Positions 8,971 through 17,860 are shown, numbered from the stretch's first letter. The stretch is DNA of 64,000 bases from Citrobacter europaeus (GCA_020099315.1 CP083650.1:1178001-1242000); one strand, 5' to 3'. Made by a program: numbers and translations. The notes: generated by a model from the sequence alone, not told the origin.

Positions 8971-10038
8971 TTATTTCAGCTTTGACTGCGCCCAGATGAT
9001 ACCGCTGGCATATTCCGGCGGCAGCAGGGGAATAAGCGCTTCCAGCGTGGCGCTAAGGCGCGCGGTATCGCTGTCGCTCAGGTTCAGGTGACCCACCTTA
9101 CGCCCTTCACGCACTTCTTTGTCATACCAATGCAGGTGCACCAGCGGTAGCTTCAGCCAGTCGTAGTTCAGGTCGCTGCCGATTAGGTTTACCATCACCG
9201 AAGGATTGTTCACCACCGGCGTCGGCAGCGGCAGGCCGGTAATGGCGCGCAGATGCAGTTCAAACTGGCTGATGCTGGCGCCGTTTTGCGTCCAGTGCCC
9301 GCTGTTGTGCACGCGGGGAGCCAGTTCGTTAATCAGCAGACCCTCTGGGGTGATGAAACACTCCATTGCCATCACGCCGACATAGCCCAGCTCCTGCATG
9401 ATGGCAGAGAGCATCGCTTCGGCCTGTTCCTGCTGTCTGGCGTTAGCCTGCGGGAAGACTACGCTGGTGCGCAGAATGCCGTCCTGGTGCAGGTTATGGG
9501 TCAGCGGATAGAAGACGGTGCTGCCGTCGTGCGCACGAGCGCCAACCAGGGAGACTTCACCGGAGAAGTTGATTCCCCGCTCAACGATGCATTCGCCGTA
9601 GCAATCGTCCGGCAGTTGTTCGATTTCATTTGCGCGCAAACGCCACTGCCCACGACCGTCGTAGCCGCCGACGCGACGCTTCACAATCGCCAACTCGCCG
9701 AGTTTGTCAAACACCGCAGACCATTCGCTTTGATCCGCCAGCAGCTGCCATGGCGCGGTCGCCAGGTTGAGTTTGTCAAAAAGCTGTTTTTGCGTCAGAC
9801 GGTCAGCAATAATCGGGAAGACGTCGCGGTTAACAAACGCCGGATGACGCGCCAGTTCGCGGGTTAGCGCCGTTTCCGGCCAGCGCTCAATCTCAGCGGT
9901 GATCACGCTTTGTTGAAAAGGAACGGCAGCCGGTTCAGCGTCCAGCCCGACGGGCCAGACCGCAATGCCCAGCGGCTCGCCGGCCTGGCGCAGCATGCGT
10001 CCTAGCTGACCGTTACCGAGTACGCAGACCTGCTTCAT
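8971..10038 (-). CDS. purK: PurK, 5-(carboxyamino)imidazole ribonucleotide synthase
   Basis: 355 residues, the E. coli length. It catalyses ATP-dependent carboxylation of AIR by bicarbonate to N5-CAIR in de novo purine synthesis. The N-terminus MKQVCVLGNGQLGRML is the nucleotide-binding start of the biotin-carboxylase-like fold. The ATP-grasp region contains KRRVGGYDGRGQW and CIVERGINFSGEVS, and the end of the active site is ECFITPEGLLINELAPRVHNSGHWT. It overlaps purE by 4 bases (8971-10038 against 10035-10544), so the two are coupled in one leftward operon. Confidence 0.98.
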   Translation of the reverse strand: MKQVCVLGNGQLGRMLRQAGEPLGIAVWPVGLDAEPAAVPFQQSVITAEIERWPETALTRELARHPAFVNRDVFPIIADRLTQKQLFDKLNLATAPWQLLADQSEWSAVFDKLGELAIVKRRVGGYDGRGQWRLRANEIEQLPDDCYGECIVERGINFSGEVSLVGARAHDGSTVFYPLTHNLHQDGILRTSVVFPQANARQQEQAEAMLSAIMQELGYVGVMAMECFITPEGLLINELAPRVHNSGHWTQNGASISQFELHLRAITGLPLPTPVVNNPSVMVNLIGSDLNYDWLKLPLVHLHWYDKEVREGRKVGHLNLSDSDTARLSATLEALIPLLPPEYASGIIWAQSKLK

Positions 10039-10544
10039 GCGACACCTCGCGGGTCCGGGTTCTCCAGCACCTCATCGGTTTGCGCTTTGCGCCAGTCGTT
10101 CAGACGCTGGTGTAAGGCTTTGTCGTGTGTTGCCAGAATTTGCGCGGCCAGCAGGGCCGCATTGGCCGCGCCCGCTTTGCCGATCGCCAGCGTGCCCACC
10201 GGAATACCGCGAGGCATTTGAACGATGGAATAAAGGCTATCTACGCCGCTCAATGCTGCGCTTTGTACCGGAACGCCTAAAACAGGCACCAACGTTTTCG
10301 CCGCAATCATGCCTGGCAAATGTGCAGCACCACCGGCACCGGCAATAATCACCTGATAGCCGTTCTCTTCAGCGCCTTCAGCGAAACTGAACAGTTTGTC
10401 TGGGGTACGGTGGGCAGAGACGACCTCAACATGGTGTGGAACGTCCAACATTTCGAAGATTTCGGCGGCGAACTGCATGGTAGCCCAGTCGCTTTTGGAC
10501 CCCATCACGATGGCGACACGCGCCGGATTATTGCGGGAAGACAT
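10035..10544 (-). CDS. purE: PurE, N5-CAIR mutase
   Basis: 169 residues, the E. coli length. Class I PurE: VMGSKSDW at residues 14-20 forms the nucleotide-binding loop, SAHRTP supplies the catalytic His, and GAGGAAHLPGM builds the active site of the octamer. It moves the carboxyl group of N5-CAIR to C4, giving CAIR, directly after PurK. It is the first gene of the purEK operon. A PurR operator lies 71 bases upstream, and an ERIC element starts immediately beyond that. Confidence 0.98.
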   Translation of the reverse strand: MSSRNNPARVAIVMGSKSDWATMQFAAEIFEMLDVPHHVEVVSAHRTPDKLFSFAEGAEENGYQVIIAGAGGAAHLPGMIAAKTLVPVLGVPVQSAALSGVDSLYSIVQMPRGIPVGTLAIGKAGAANAALLAAQILATHDKALHQRLNDWRKAQTDEVLENPDPRGVA

Positions 10545-10614
10545 GCGTCTGAAAACTCCTGTGGTGCACTACACTCGACTTTTGAGGGCACAGAGAATAG
10601 CATAATTCATCGTC

Positions 10615-10630
10615 AAGGAAAACGATTGCG
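10615..10630 (-). promoter_or_regulatory. PurR operator of purEK
   Basis: On the minus strand 10630-10615 reads CGCAATCGTTTTCCTT, matching the PurR consensus ACGCAAACGTTTTCNT at nearly every position. PurR with hypoxanthine or guanine represses purine synthesis genes in enterobacteria. The site lies just upstream of purE where the promoter is expected. Confidence 0.88.
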
Positions 10631-10632
10631 CG

Positions 10633-10761
10633 CTTTACACTTCACTCTTCAAGCTGCCTCTTTGTTGGCTGCATCTGCTCACCCCAGTCACTTACTTTTG
10701 TAAGCTCCAGGGGATTCACAGATTTGCCGCCTCGATGCAACTCGAATAGTTTTGTGTAAAG
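10633..10761. repeat. ERIC element (enterobacterial repetitive intergenic consensus)
   Basis: 129 bases bounded by CTTTACAC (10633-10640) and GTGTAAAG (10754-10761). The core contains CTCACCCCAGTCACTTACTT and TGTAAGCTCCAGGGGATTCAC, the two arms recognised by the classical ERIC primers. It lies between lpxH and the purE promoter, with one end 2 bases from the PurR operator. Confidence 0.93.
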
Positions 10762-10782
10762 AGGAACTGCATATCTGCAGAA

Positions 10783-11505
10783 TTAAAACGGAAATACGAT
10801 CAGTTCAACGTCGTCTGGTGTGACTTTGATCATCGAACCTTCGCTGTGCCATGCGCCTAATACCACGCGGAAAGCAGGTTGCTCATTGGCAGAAAGTTCG
10901 TGGACCGCCGGGCGGTGGGTATGGCCGTGAATTAACCACTGAACCTGATGTTTTTCCATCTCAGCGATAACGGCCTGCTGATTCACATCCATGATCTCCA
11001 GCGACTTGCTGCTGTTGGCCGCTTTGCTGTTGGCGCGCATTCTCGCAGCGATTCGCTGGCGAACGAACAGCGGCAGGGCGAGGAACAGTTTCTGTAACCA
11101 GGGTTGATGCACTTTGGCGCGAAATGCCTGATAGCCCGCGTCGTCGGTGCATAAGGTGTCGCCATGCATGATCAGCACCCTGCGGCCATACAGGTCGAGC
11201 ACTTTTTCTTCGGGAAGCAAGGTCATGCCGCTCTCACGGGCAAAACGTTTGCCGAGCAGAAAATCACGGTTGCCGTGAATAAAAAAGCAGGGAACGCCGG
11301 AATCCGCCAGCGATTTTATCGCCGCGGCCATTTCATGATGCAGCGGATTAGGATCGTCGTCGCCAATCCAGGCTTCAAACAGGTCACCGAGAATGTACAG
11401 CGCATCGGCCTTTCGCGCATCGCCGGCTAAAAAACGCAGAAAACCGGCGGTGATCGCCGGTTCTTCTGTGCAGAGGTGAAGATCTGCAATAAACAGTGTC
11501 GTCAC
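10783..11505 (-). CDS. lpxH: LpxH, UDP-2,3-diacylglucosamine pyrophosphatase
   Basis: 240 residues, the E. coli length. A calcineurin-like metallophosphoesterase with Asp8 and His10 in IADLHL, Asp41 in GDLFEAW, Asn79 in GNRD, and the late HGHTHRP motif. It hydrolyses UDP-2,3-diacylglucosamine to lipid X and UMP at the inner membrane, the fourth step of lipid A synthesis. It follows ppiB in the same direction with only 2 bases between, so the two share a transcript. An ERIC element lies downstream. Confidence 0.98.
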   Translation of the reverse strand: MTTLFIADLHLCTEEPAITAGFLRFLAGDARKADALYILGDLFEAWIGDDDPNPLHHEMAAAIKSLADSGVPCFFIHGNRDFLLGKRFARESGMTLLPEEKVLDLYGRRVLIMHGDTLCTDDAGYQAFRAKVHQPWLQKLFLALPLFVRQRIAARMRANSKAANSSKSLEIMDVNQQAVIAEMEKHQVQWLIHGHTHRPAVHELSANEQPAFRVVLGAWHSEGSMIKVTPDDVELIVFPF

Positions 11506-11507
11506 GA

Positions 11508-12002
11508 TTACTCGCTGACGGTCACGTTTTCGATGATGACGTCTTCTTTAGGCACATCCTGGTGCATACCGCTGCGACCGGTGGAAACGCCTTTGATTTT
11601 ATCAACCACGTCCATGCCTTCAACAACTTCAGCGAACACGCAGTAACCCCAACCCTGCATGCTTTCGCCGGAGAAGTTCAGGAAGTCGTTGTCTGCAACG
11701 TTGATGAAGAACTGTGCGGTTGCGGAGTGCGGAGCCTGAGTACGCGCCATCGCCAGCGTACCACGGGTGTTTTTCAAACCGTTGTTCGCTTCGTTTTTGA
11801 TCGCTTCTTTCGTGGCTTTTTGCTTCATGCCTGGCTCGAAACCACCGCCCTGGATCATGAAACCGTTAATAACACGGTGGAAAATGGTGTTGTTGTAAAA
11901 ACCTTCGCGGCAGTAGTCCAGGAAGTTTTTAACTGTTTCAGGCGCTTTATCATCAAACGTTTTGATTACGATATCGCCGTGATTAGTGTGGAAAGTAACC
12001 AT
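11508..12002 (-). CDS. ppiB: PpiB, cytoplasmic peptidyl-prolyl cis-trans isomerase (cyclophilin)
   Basis: 164 residues, the E. coli length, without a signal peptide (MVTFHTNHGDIVIK), which separates it from periplasmic PpiA. Cyclophilin motifs are all present: FHRVINGFMIQGGGFEPG with the catalytic Arg, the ARTQAPHSATAQFFINV core, and GWGYCVFAEVVEG. It is divergent from cysS, with 173 bases between the two starts, and begins the ppiB-lpxH transcript. Confidence 0.98.
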   Translation of the reverse strand: MVTFHTNHGDIVIKTFDDKAPETVKNFLDYCREGFYNNTIFHRVINGFMIQGGGFEPGMKQKATKEAIKNEANNGLKNTRGTLAMARTQAPHSATAQFFINVADNDFLNFSGESMQGWGYCVFAEVVEGMDVVDKIKGVSTGRSGMHQDVPKEDVIIENVTVSE

Positions 12003-12175
12003 TTTTGCATCCTGTTCCGATAGATTGGTGCTTCGACCCCGTCAAGGGTCAGAGTTAGGGGTGTGTTATAGCATAACCGCAAGCTGCGATCACCTCGCAA
12101 AGTGTGCTGCTTCCGGTCTAAATTATGGGTATTATACAGACTTTACTATCCACACACGTCTACACGGAATCTTCG

Positions 12176-13561
12176 ATGTTAAAAATCTTTAATACACTGA
12201 CGCGCCAAAAAGAGGAATTCAAACCTATTCATGCCGGGGAAGTCGGCATGTACGTGTGTGGTATTACCGTTTACGATCTCTGTCATATTGGTCACGGACG
12301 TACCTTTGTTTCTTTCGACGTCGTCGCGCGCTATCTGCGCTTCCTCGGCTATAAGCTGAAGTATGTGCGCAACATTACCGATATTGATGACAAAATCATC
12401 AAACGCGCGAATGAAAACGGCGAAAGCTTTGTGGCGTTAGTCGACAGAATGATCGCGGAAATGCATAGCGATTTCGACGCGCTGAATATTCTGCGCCCGG
12501 ACCTGGAGCCGCGCGCTACACACCATATCGCTGAGATTATTGAAATCACTGAACAGCTGATTGCCAAAGGTCACGCTTACGTGGCTGATAACGGCGACGT
12601 GATGTTCGACGTGCCGACTGACCCGAATTACGGTCAACTATCACGTCAGGATCTGGAACAGTTGCAGGCGGGGGCGCGCGTTGACGTGGTTGATGTGAAG
12701 CACAACCCTATGGACTTCGTGCTGTGGAAAATGTCCAAAGAAGGCGAGCCGAGCTGGCCGTCTCCGTGGGGCGCAGGCCGTCCGGGTTGGCACATTGAGT
12801 GTTCGGCAATGAACTGCAAACAGCTGGGCAACCATTTCGATATTCATGGCGGCGGTTCAGACCTGATGTTCCCGCACCATGAAAACGAAATCGCTCAGTC
12901 CACCTGCGCGCATGACGGTGAATACGTCAATTACTGGATGCACTCCGGGATGGTAATGGTTGACCGCGAGAAAATGTCCAAATCGCTGGGCAACTTCTTT
13001 ACCGTGCGCGACGTACTTAAGTACTACGACGCCGAAACCATCCGCTACTTCCTGATGTCGGGTCATTACCGTAGCCAGTTAAACTACAGCGAAGAGAACC
13101 TGAAGCAGGCGCGTTCTGCGCTGGAGCGTCTGTATACCGCGCTGCGCGGCACCGACAAATCCGTTGCTCCTGCTGGTGGCGAAGCCTTTGAGGCGCGCTT
13201 TATTGAAGCGATGGACGATGACTTCAATACGCCGGAAGCCTACTCAGTGCTGTTTGATATGGCGCGTGAGGTTAACCGTCTGAAGGGTGAAGATATGGCG
13301 GCGGCGAACGGCATGGCTGCGCATCTGCGTAAGCTTTCCAGCGTGCTGGGACTACTGGAACAGGATCCAGAAGCGTTCCTGCAAAGCGGTGCGCAGGCGG
13401 ATGACGGTGAAGTTGCTGAAATTGAAGCGTTAATCCAACAGCGTCTGGACGCCCGTAAGGCGAAAGACTGGGCGGCAGCCGACGCCGCGCGTGACCGTCT
13501 CAACGAGATGGGCATCGTGCTGGAAGACGGCCCGCAGGGCACCACCTGGCGTCGTAAGTAA
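12176..13561 (+). CDS. cysS: CysS, cysteinyl-tRNA synthetase
   Basis: 461 residues from the ATG at 12176, exactly the E. coli length; an in-frame extension to 12125 adds 17 residues not found in the family. It is a class I synthetase with HIGH at 37-40, KMSKS in DREKMSKSLGN, and zinc ligands including Cys28 and the Cys/His of the GWHIECSAM region. The C-terminal helical and anticodon-binding part runs from about residue 320 to the end. It attaches cysteine to tRNA-Cys and edits by active-site selectivity. No T-box or other leader is seen in the 173-base upstream gap. Confidence 0.98.
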   Translation: MLKIFNTLTRQKEEFKPIHAGEVGMYVCGITVYDLCHIGHGRTFVSFDVVARYLRFLGYKLKYVRNITDIDDKIIKRANENGESFVALVDRMIAEMHSDFDALNILRPDLEPRATHHIAEIIEITEQLIAKGHAYVADNGDVMFDVPTDPNYGQLSRQDLEQLQAGARVDVVDVKHNPMDFVLWKMSKEGEPSWPSPWGAGRPGWHIECSAMNCKQLGNHFDIHGGGSDLMFPHHENEIAQSTCAHDGEYVNYWMHSGMVMVDREKMSKSLGNFFTVRDVLKYYDAETIRYFLMSGHYRSQLNYSEENLKQARSALERLYTALRGTDKSVAPAGGEAFEARFIEAMDDDFNTPEAYSVLFDMAREVNRLKGEDMAAANGMAAHLRKLSSVLGLLEQDPEAFLQSGAQADDGEVAEIEALIQQRLDARKAKDWAAADAARDRLNEMGIVLEDGPQGTTWRRK

Positions 13562-13570
13562 CTCTCTATT

Positions 13571-13647
13571 GCCGGATGGCGTCTAACGCCTTATCCGGCC
13601 TACGATGTAATGATCGGTAGGCCTGATAAGCTTAGCGCCATCAGGCA
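13571..13647. repeat. REP/BIME element (two units)
   Basis: GCCGGATGGCG ... CCTTATCCGGCCTAC (13571-13602), then GGTAGGCCTGATAAG ... GCGCCATCAGGC (13616-13647) in opposite orientation. The pair fills the space between the convergent ends of cysS and ybcI and may protect or terminate both transcripts. Confidence 0.88.
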
Positions 13648-13650
13648 CTA

Positions 13651-14175
13651 TTAATGACGTCTATACCACCACAGCACACCCATCATCATCACTCCCGGTA
13701 GCCACACCCATAATAATTCCGAAATAATCACCTGGTGCCCGTAAGGGGTCGCGTAGCGTGATAGCGCGAACGGGGCGACTTTAATCACCTGCCACGGCGC
13801 GAAGAAGCGTTCATCCGACCACGGCCACAGCCAGCCAACGCCTTTGCCGCCGGTGGTGACCGAATCCAACAGACTGTGCGACAGCAGTGATACCGTCAGG
13901 AATAGCCAGCAGCGAATCAATCCCGCCTTAAACCATCGTCGGCCAATCACTACGCAAAGCAGCGGCACGACAAAAGCAAACAGCAGGGAGTGGGTAAAAC
14001 CACGGTGACCAAACACGTTGCCGTAGGCGACGCCAAGTTTAAAAGACAGTACGTCGGCGTCCGGCAGCATAGCCAGAATGACGCCTGTAAACAGTAATCG
14101 CGGGGGGATGACTTTAAGTCCGAGACCTAACCCTAAACAGAGCGGAACGGCTGCGTGCGTGACGATAGTTGGCAT
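13651..14175 (-). CDS. ybcI: YbcI, YdjM/DUF457-family inner-membrane metal-dependent hydrolase
   Basis: 174 residues against 173 in E. coli. About four membrane segments (MPTIVTHAAVPLCLGLGL, LLFTGVILAMLPDAD, LLFAFVVPLLCVVI, LWVWLPGVMMMGVLWW). The conserved acidic and His residues of the family are present: PDAD near 38, HRGFTHSLL near 57, SHSLLD near 100. The fold resembles zinc phospholipase C-like membrane hydrolases, but no substrate is known. It stands alone and ends against the REP pair. Confidence 0.92.
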   Translation of the reverse strand: MPTIVTHAAVPLCLGLGLGLKVIPPRLLFTGVILAMLPDADVLSFKLGVAYGNVFGHRGFTHSLLFAFVVPLLCVVIGRRWFKAGLIRCWLFLTVSLLSHSLLDSVTTGGKGVGWLWPWSDERFFAPWQVIKVAPFALSRYATPYGHQVIISELLWVWLPGVMMMGVLWWYRRH

Positions 14176-14263
14176 GATGATCGCTTCATGTGGAAAAACA
14201 ACATGCTAACAGTTCACTGTGAAGCGGCGGTGAAGTCATTATCTGAAAAAGAGAGGGGAGGTG

Positions 14264-14290
14264 GCCGGACAAGAAATGACCTTATCCGGC
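14264..14290. repeat. Single REP-like palindrome downstream of ybcJ
   Basis: GCCGGA (14264-14269) and TCCGGC (14285-14290) flank a sequence ending CCTTA, typical of a half BIME. It lies 7 bases past the ybcJ stop and probably marks the 3' end of the folD-ybcJ transcript. Confidence 0.65.
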
Positions 14291-14297
14291 ACCGGGA

Positions 14298-14510
14298 TCA
14301 CGCTACGACGTTAATGCTGTGGCCTTCAAAGCTGACGGTCTGACCGGCAACGATTTTGCAGCGTTTACGCGTTTCAACAGCGCCATCGACCTTCACTAAC
14401 CCTTCGCCAATAGCAATTTTTGCCTGAGCACCGCTTTCGCTCCAGCCTTCCAGCTTCAGCAAATCGCAGAGTTCAACGTGTGGGTGTTTACCCAGTGAAA
14501 ATGTGGCCAT
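14298..14510 (-). CDS. ybcJ: YbcJ, S4-domain RNA-binding protein
   Basis: 70 residues, almost entirely one S4 fold (HVELCDLLKLEGWSESGAQAKIAIGEGLVKVDG), the alpha-L RNA-binding module found in ribosomal protein S4 and pseudouridine synthases. The start lies 1 base after the folD stop, so translation is coupled. The usual E. coli size is the same. It is thought to bind RNA, but no defined target is visible here. Confidence 0.95.
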   Translation of the reverse strand: MATFSLGKHPHVELCDLLKLEGWSESGAQAKIAIGEGLVKVDGAVETRKRCKIVAGQTVSFEGHSINVVA

Positions 14511-14511
14511 T

Positions 14512-15378
14512 TTAAACGTCCTTTACATCATGATATTCAACACACGCCTGCAGCGTGTTTTCGATAAGTGTGGCGACCGTCATTGGGCCTACGCCGCCGG
14601 GTACCGGCGTGATATATGACGCGCGTGCGGCAGCATCTTCAAAGACCACATCGCCAACAACTTTACCATTCTCCAGACGGTTGATGCCGACATCAATCAC
14701 AATCGCACCTTCTTTGATCCACTCGCCGGGTATAAAGCCAGGTTTGCCGACGGCAACAATCAGCAGGTCAGCATGTTCAACATGGCGGCGCAGATCTTTG
14801 GTGAACCGGTGGGTGACGGTGGTGGTGCAGCCTGCCAGCAGCAGCTCCATGCTCATCGGGCGACCAACAATATTCGACGCGCCAATGACGACCGCATTCA
14901 GACCGTAGGTGTCGATGTTGTAACGTTCAAGCAGGGTTACAATGCCGCGTGGGGTACACGGACGTAGGCGTGGCGCACGCTGGCACAGGCGACCGACGTT
15001 ATACGGGTGGAAACCGTCAACGTCTTTATCCGGCGCAATACGCTCCAGCACTTTAACGTTGTCGATACCCGCAGGTAACGGCAGCTGTACCAGGATACCG
15101 TCGATGGTGGTATCTGCATTGAGCGTATCGATCAGCTCAAGAAGCTCCGCTTCGCTGGTGGTTTCAGGCAGGTCATAGGAGCGGGAGACAAACCCCACCT
15201 CGTCACAGGCTTTGCGTTTACTCGCAACATAAATCTGCGAAGCCGGGTTGCTACCTACCAGCACAACAGCCAGGCCTGGGGCGCGTAATCCAGCCGCTAA
15301 ACGCGCCTGAACTTTTTGAGCAACCTCAGAGCGCACCTGCTGCGCAATCGTTTTACCGTCAATAATCTTTGCTGCCAT
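14512..15378 (-). CDS. folD: FolD, methylenetetrahydrofolate dehydrogenase / methenyl-THF cyclohydrolase
   Basis: 288 residues, the E. coli length. The bifunctional enzyme interconverts 5,10-methylene-, 5,10-methenyl- and 10-formyl-THF with NADP. The catalytic YVASKRKACDEVGF block with its Lys is near residue 50-60; DGILVQLPLP is near 100; the NADP site is VVIGASNIVGRPM near 165; the C-terminal PVPGGVGPMTVATLIENT motif is intact. It is the first gene of a two-gene leftward unit with ybcJ and is divergent from the fimbrial genes, with 575 bases between. Confidence 0.98.
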   Translation of the reverse strand: MAAKIIDGKTIAQQVRSEVAQKVQARLAAGLRAPGLAVVLVGSNPASQIYVASKRKACDEVGFVSRSYDLPETTSEAELLELIDTLNADTTIDGILVQLPLPAGIDNVKVLERIAPDKDVDGFHPYNVGRLCQRAPRLRPCTPRGIVTLLERYNIDTYGLNAVVIGASNIVGRPMSMELLLAGCTTTVTHRFTKDLRRHVEHADLLIVAVGKPGFIPGEWIKEGAIVIDVGINRLENGKVVGDVVFEDAAARASYITPVPGGVGPMTVATLIENTLQACVEYHDVKDV

Positions 15379-15953
15379 CAGAGAGAGGATTCCGTCTGTT
15401 ACGTTAAACCGAAGGGGATGCCGCTATTTTGTCAGAAGCGGGACGTGCTGTCAGTTTTCGTTTGCGTTTTTACGTGCGATAGGAGGCGTTACTGTCGGCG
15501 AAAGGGGTCAGGTCAGAGGCTAAAGCCTTACGGGTAATTAATGAGCATGCTAATTAAAGTTAACGTGAATGAAACAATTCATCACCCTGGTCTTTTCATG
15601 GGTAATATGTCGCAAACCAGTCTGTTACGCTTAATTTTGGGTGATTTTACCTCATTTTCACCCAGATTTTTCCTGGGGCCTATTAAGAATTAGCCAGGGC
15701 CATTAAAAGGAATTGCAGGTATTTTTCATTAATTGAAATGTTTAATTTATCGCTGTGACGAATAGTCATATTCGCGAAGATAAATTAGTGAATCAAATAC
15801 TCAGGAGAGTTGGGGTAAACGGTTAGCTAATTCTCTTGCGAGATATATCTTTACAGGATGCAGAGATAATTAGCCTGACATTTAATGTCGATAATGAGTC
15901 AAACGGATCCCGCAGGACGCCGGAGCCGGATGTGTGTAATTCAAGGGAAATCC
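15379..15953. other. Intergenic region upstream of fimA (fim promoter region)
   Basis: 575 AT-rich bases between the divergent folD and fimA, with no convincing gene. It must hold the folD promoter at the left and the fimA promoter at the right. In Salmonella FimZ activates fimA from this position, but I could not identify a FimZ site with confidence. GGTTAGCTAATTCTC (15821-15835) and GAGATAATTAGCC (15863-15875) can pair imperfectly in the presumed fimA leader. No pair of TTGGGGCCA repeats is present, so there is no E. coli-style invertible switch. Confidence 0.6.
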
Positions 15954-16508
15954 ATGAAACGTAAATTAATGACCTCTTCTGTTATTGCCAGCCTGATGTT
16001 AGTCGCAGGTGCGGCGGTTGCGGCCGATCCGGTAAGCGTTAGCGGCGGAACTGTGCATTTTGAAGGTGAACTGGTCAATGCAGCCTGTGCAGTCAGTACT
16101 CAGTCATCCGATCAGGTTGTCACCTTAGGCCAGTATCGTACTGCAAGTTTTGCCGCAGTGGGTGATACGACGGCACAAATTCCGTTCTCTATCGTCCTGA
16201 ACGACTGTGACCCGAAAGTTGCCGCAACCGCAGCCGTTGCTTTCTCTGGTCAGTCTGATATTACCAATAACAACCTGCTGGCCGTCACTTCTGCAGACAA
16301 CGGTACTACTGCCAGCGGCGTCGGGATTGAAATTCTGGACAATACGTCCACCGCGCTGAAGCCGGATGGAGCCACCTTCTCTACCGCTCAGGCGCTGGTT
16401 GAAGGGACCAACACCCTGCGTTTCTCTGCGCGTTATAAAGCCACTGCTGCAAGCGCAACGCCGGGTCAGGCAAATGCTGACGCGACGTTCATCATGAAGT
16501 ACGAATAA
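15954..16508 (+). CDS. fimA: FimA, type 1 fimbrial major subunit
   Basis: 184 residues from the ATG at 15954, preceded by AAGGGAAA; the in-frame extension upstream has no ribosome site. The signal peptide ends in AAVAA around residue 24. The mature pilin has the disulfide pair Cys45 and Cys85, an N-terminal donor-strand segment (DPVSVSGGTVHFEGELV), GQYRTASF, and a C-terminal beta-zipper ATFIMKYE with penultimate Tyr. These fit chaperone-usher pilins polymerised by donor-strand exchange. It is first in the fimAICDHF order, the Salmonella-type arrangement. Confidence 0.95.
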   Translation: MKRKLMTSSVIASLMLVAGAAVAADPVSVSGGTVHFEGELVNAACAVSTQSSDQVVTLGQYRTASFAAVGDTTAQIPFSIVLNDCDPKVAATAAVAFSGQSDITNNNLLAVTSADNGTTASGVGIEILDNTSTALKPDGATFSTAQALVEGTNTLRFSARYKATAASATPGQANADATFIMKYE

Positions 16509-16585
16509 GCCGTTTTGATTTGCGCAAGGATGCAGTACGCCTCATTGGATGAGGCAATATCCGGGGATGATGAAGGATGCGGCAG

Positions 16586-17119
16586 ATGATAGGGAAAGGC
16601 GTGGCGCTGGCGGGAATGCTGTGCGTAATGCCCGTGTTTGCACATACGGTAATACTGGAAAGTGGCCGCGTCCACCTACGCGGGCAACTGGTCAACGGGG
16701 CCTGTACGGTCGCCACTGACAGTCAGAATATGCGGGTGCAAATGGGGCAGTATCGCACTAATGCTTTCTCCGGGACGGGAAGCTTTGCCTCTACCAGCGT
16801 ACCGTTTTCACTGCGTTTAACCTCGTGCAGTTCTGATGTCTACGACCATGTTGGGATTGCGTTTGCGGGCGTGACGCCAGCGGAAGATCCGCAGGTTTTC
16901 CTTGCCAGCGGCGATGCTTCTGCGGCTTCGGGGATCGGTCTGGCATTATTTGACGAGCGCCAACGGCAAATTATTCCAAATGCGCTGCCGCTTCATTATG
17001 CGCCGATTATAACGCAAGAGATGACGTTTCATTTCACTGCTCGTTATCGGGCTGTCTCGGAAAATATAACGCCGGGAATGCTTCGTTCAGACGTGTGGTT
17101 TACGTTGGTTTATCCCTGA
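16586..17119 (+). CDS. fimI: FimI, fimbrial minor pilin-like protein
   Basis: 177 residues from the ATG at 16586. An ATG at 16577 is in frame, but AAGGA at 16573-16577 would overlap it and is well spaced for 16586. Signal peptide to about VFA-HT, pilin Cys pair in NGACTV and LTSCSS, GQYRTNAF shared with FimA, and C-terminal WFTLVYP. It is a FimA paralogue, and in other systems FimI may terminate or anchor the rod. It lies between fimA and the chaperone as in Salmonella and E. coli. Confidence 0.93.
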   Translation: MIGKGVALAGMLCVMPVFAHTVILESGRVHLRGQLVNGACTVATDSQNMRVQMGQYRTNAFSGTGSFASTSVPFSLRLTSCSSDVYDHVGIAFAGVTPAEDPQVFLASGDASAASGIGLALFDERQRQIIPNALPLHYAPIITQEMTFHFTARYRAVSENITPGMLRSDVWFTLVYP

Positions 17120-17160
17120 TTTATTTCCCAACGATAATCGCATCAAAGGTATTTGTAGCT

Positions 17161-17853
17161 ATGTCTAATTATCTGAAATCAGGTTTTATCCTTTTACTGG
17201 CCTTATTTTCTGCTGCCAGTGTTCAGGCTGCCGGCGGTATTGCATTAGGCGCCACTCGCGTTATTTATCCGGCTGATGCCAAACAAACATCCCTGTCTAT
17301 CAGCAATAGCGATACCAAAGAGCGTTACCTGGTAAATTCCTGGATTGAGAATAGCGCAGGCGTTAAAGAAAAATCATTTGTGGTTACGCCTCCACTGTTT
17401 GTCAGCGAGCCCAAAAGCGAAAATACGCTGCGTATCATCTATGCCGGCGAACCGCTGCCCAAAGATCGTGAGTCTCTGTTCTGGATGAATGTGAAAGCCA
17501 TTCCGTCAGTCAATAAAAACAGCCTTGAGGGCAAAAACGTTCTGCAACTGGCGATTCTGTCACGTATCAAACTTTTCGTCCGTCCGAATAATTTGCCGCA
17601 AATCCCAGAAGATGCGCCTGGGATGCTGACGTTTTCCCGTTCCGGTAACCACCTGAAAATCAATAATCCGTCAGCGTATTACGTCACATTGGTCAATCTC
17701 AATGTGGGGAAAACAAAGGTCGATAACGTGATGGTTGCGCCGAAAAGCGATGCGCAGATCCAACTACCAACGGGCGTTCAGGGCAACGTCACGTTCCAGA
17801 CGGTCAATGATTATGGCGCTGTGACTCCGGCCAAAACGGTTAGCGTGCGTTGA
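17161..17853 (+). CDS. fimC: FimC, periplasmic pilus chaperone
   Basis: 230 residues from the ATG at 17161; signal to VQA-AG. PapD-like, with two Ig domains. The GGIALGATRVIYPADAKQTSLSI start carries the conserved Arg, which with Lys from SRIKLF anchors the C-terminus of subunits. FWMNVKAIP and NVLQLAILSRIKLFVRP are the family signature, and the G1 strand supplies the hydrophobic donor residues. It folds and caps FimA, FimI, FimF and FimH until delivery to FimD. AAAGG upstream supports the start. Confidence 0.95.
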   Translation: MSNYLKSGFILLLALFSAASVQAAGGIALGATRVIYPADAKQTSLSISNSDTKERYLVNSWIENSAGVKEKSFVVTPPLFVSEPKSENTLRIIYAGEPLPKDRESLFWMNVKAIPSVNKNSLEGKNVLQLAILSRIKLFVRPNNLPQIPEDAPGMLTFSRSGNHLKINNPSAYYVTLVNLNVGKTKVDNVMVAPKSDAQIQLPTGVQGNVTFQTVNDYGAVTPAKTVSVR

Positions 17854-17860
17854 GATAACG

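Noticed and set aside
15660..15690. CTGGGGCCT upstream of fimA, resembling the TTGGGGCCA repeat of the E. coli fim switch
   Set aside because: Only one imperfect copy is present, no fimB or fimE recombinase gene exists nearby, and the cluster has the FimZYW regulators instead.
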